A stretch of 5,984 nucleotides of DNA from Bacteroidales bacterium. Lineage in GTDB: Bacteria > Bacteroidota > Bacteroidia > Bacteroidales > Bacteroidaceae. The translations under genes were made by a program, and so were the position numbers. The notes under the pieces were generated by a model. That model did not search any database. It saw only the letters and a program-made list of their open reading frames with translations, and was not told where the DNA came from. The stretch lies in the NCBI GenBank assembly GCA_004558865.1, contig SFCY01000134.1, forward strand, positions 1 to 5,984, in the 5' to 3' direction. Below are positions 5,377-5,984 of the stretch, one piece after another. Within the stretch, counting starts at the first letter, position 1; each line of letters starts with the position of its first letter.

Positions 5377-5934
5377 TCAAGAATAGTGGTTAGCGATGTA
5401 CATACCAATTATGCCCATAAGAGTCATAACGATTGAGCCTACACAAAATGCAATTGTAATCCATTTCCATTTTCTGTGCCAGAGTGTACCCTTTGTTGCA
5501 AAGTCTCTAAAATATGTCAAATAACGATCCTTAGTGAAAACTGCACGATAGGCAGGGATATAACTCAGCCCTATTGGAATGCTAAACAACAAAAAAAAGA
5601 CGAATGTGCTTAAATCGCCAAACTTTTTGTCTGCAATGCCGACTAAAACGAATGACAGAAAACACGGATACCCCGAATAGAAATAACCGAACCAGTGATT
5701 GGCCCACCCTATATGGTATCCTGTCTCTTTGTCATAAAAAAAACTGTCAATGCTCTTTTGCTCTCTTATCAAACGTTCTTCATACTTTTTCTTGTATTCC
5801 TTTGTAAAAAGATACTTGGGTATGGGGGAGAGCAACTTGTTGACTATGGCTTCGACAAAGTCACCAAATTTCATATCACCGAGCCAGAGACAATAATGGA
5901 TGGCGTTCAAAAAATACTCAAAACTATGTTTCAT
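5377..5934 (-). CDS. Small multi-pass membrane protein, function unknown
   Basis: I do not recognise a family for this 185-residue protein. Residues 1-80 are mixed and charged (KEYKKKYEERLIREQKS at about 45-61) and probably cytoplasmic. Three hydrophobic segments follow at about 85-101 (GYPCFLSFVLVGI), 107-128 (FVFFLLFSIPIGLSYIPAY) and 157-180 (WKWITIAFCVGSIVMTLMGI). The loop between the last two contains aromatic and basic residues. The start ATG at 5932-5934 follows AAAGGA closely. Two frames are still open to the right edge and stop within 15 bases upstream, so this gene may be the second of an operon. The gene is AT-rich compared with ddh to thyX and ends only 18 bases before the repeat element, which suggests accessory or acquired DNA. 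No catalytic motif is visible. Confidence 0.7.
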   Translation of the reverse strand: MKHSFEYFLNAIHYCLWLGDMKFGDFVEAIVNKLLSPIPKYLFTKEYKKKYEERLIREQKSIDSFFYDKETGYHIGWANHWFGYFYSGYPCFLSFVLVGIADKKFGDLSTFVFFLLFSIPIGLSYIPAYRAVFTKDRYLTYFRDFATKGTLWHRKWKWITIAFCVGSIVMTLMGIIGMYIANHYS

Positions 5935-5984
5935 ATCCTTTATTCAATATCGGGGACGAGTAAAATCCTCGACATGCTTGTCAA

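Noticed and set aside
5943..5984. 3' end of an upstream gene at the right edge
   Set aside because: Two minus-strand frames remain open to the edge (one ending RPRY, the other ending PDIE). With about 13 codons each, there is no way to choose between them.

Overview
The window looks like a chromosomal stretch from a Bacteroidales bacterium, most plausibly Prevotellaceae. The clues are Bacteroidetes-type promoters (TTTG, a spacer of about 20 bases, then TAnnTTTG) in front of two genes, a 299-residue type II-like diaminopimelate dehydrogenase, ThyX, and a PIN-family antitoxin of Bacteroidetes style. Every gene I can support lies on the minus strand.

Layout from right to left, in the direction of transcription. 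At 5377-5934 an AT-rich gene encodes a small unknown membrane protein. At 4984-5358 lies a MITE-like repeat element with imperfect terminal inverted repeats, two internal 78-bp tandem units and a short perfect palindrome. A promoter at 4930-4960 then starts a GC-rich run of genes: ddh (3998-4897), a membrane-anchored YkuE/YaeI-like metallophosphoesterase (2757-3854), a SprT-like zinc metalloprotease (2113-2760), a single-pass pilin-like small protein (1661-2113) and thyX (728-1618). The three middle genes overlap by 4 and 1 bases (ATGA and TAATG), so they are almost certainly co-transcribed and translationally coupled. thyX follows after about 42 bases. The 143-base gap behind ddh holds a short G-rich repeat and an 11-bp perfect hairpin. 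A 25-bp hairpin follows thyX.

At the left is an AT-rich toxin-antitoxin remnant with its own promoter (471-509). The antitoxin (216-449) is intact. The overlapping PIN toxin (from 219) is cut after about 28 codons by a second copy of the repeat element, in opposite orientation, which runs off the left edge (1-137).

The five central genes do not form one pathway. Ddh makes meso-diaminopimelate for peptidoglycan and lysine, and ThyX makes dTMP. The other three have envelope or protein-quality roles that can only be guessed. The most interesting part of the window is the repeat element. Its two copies share a 95-bp core at 94/95 identity, differ in internal tandem units (0 versus 2), bracket about 5 kb in inverted orientation, and one copy has inactivated a toxin gene.
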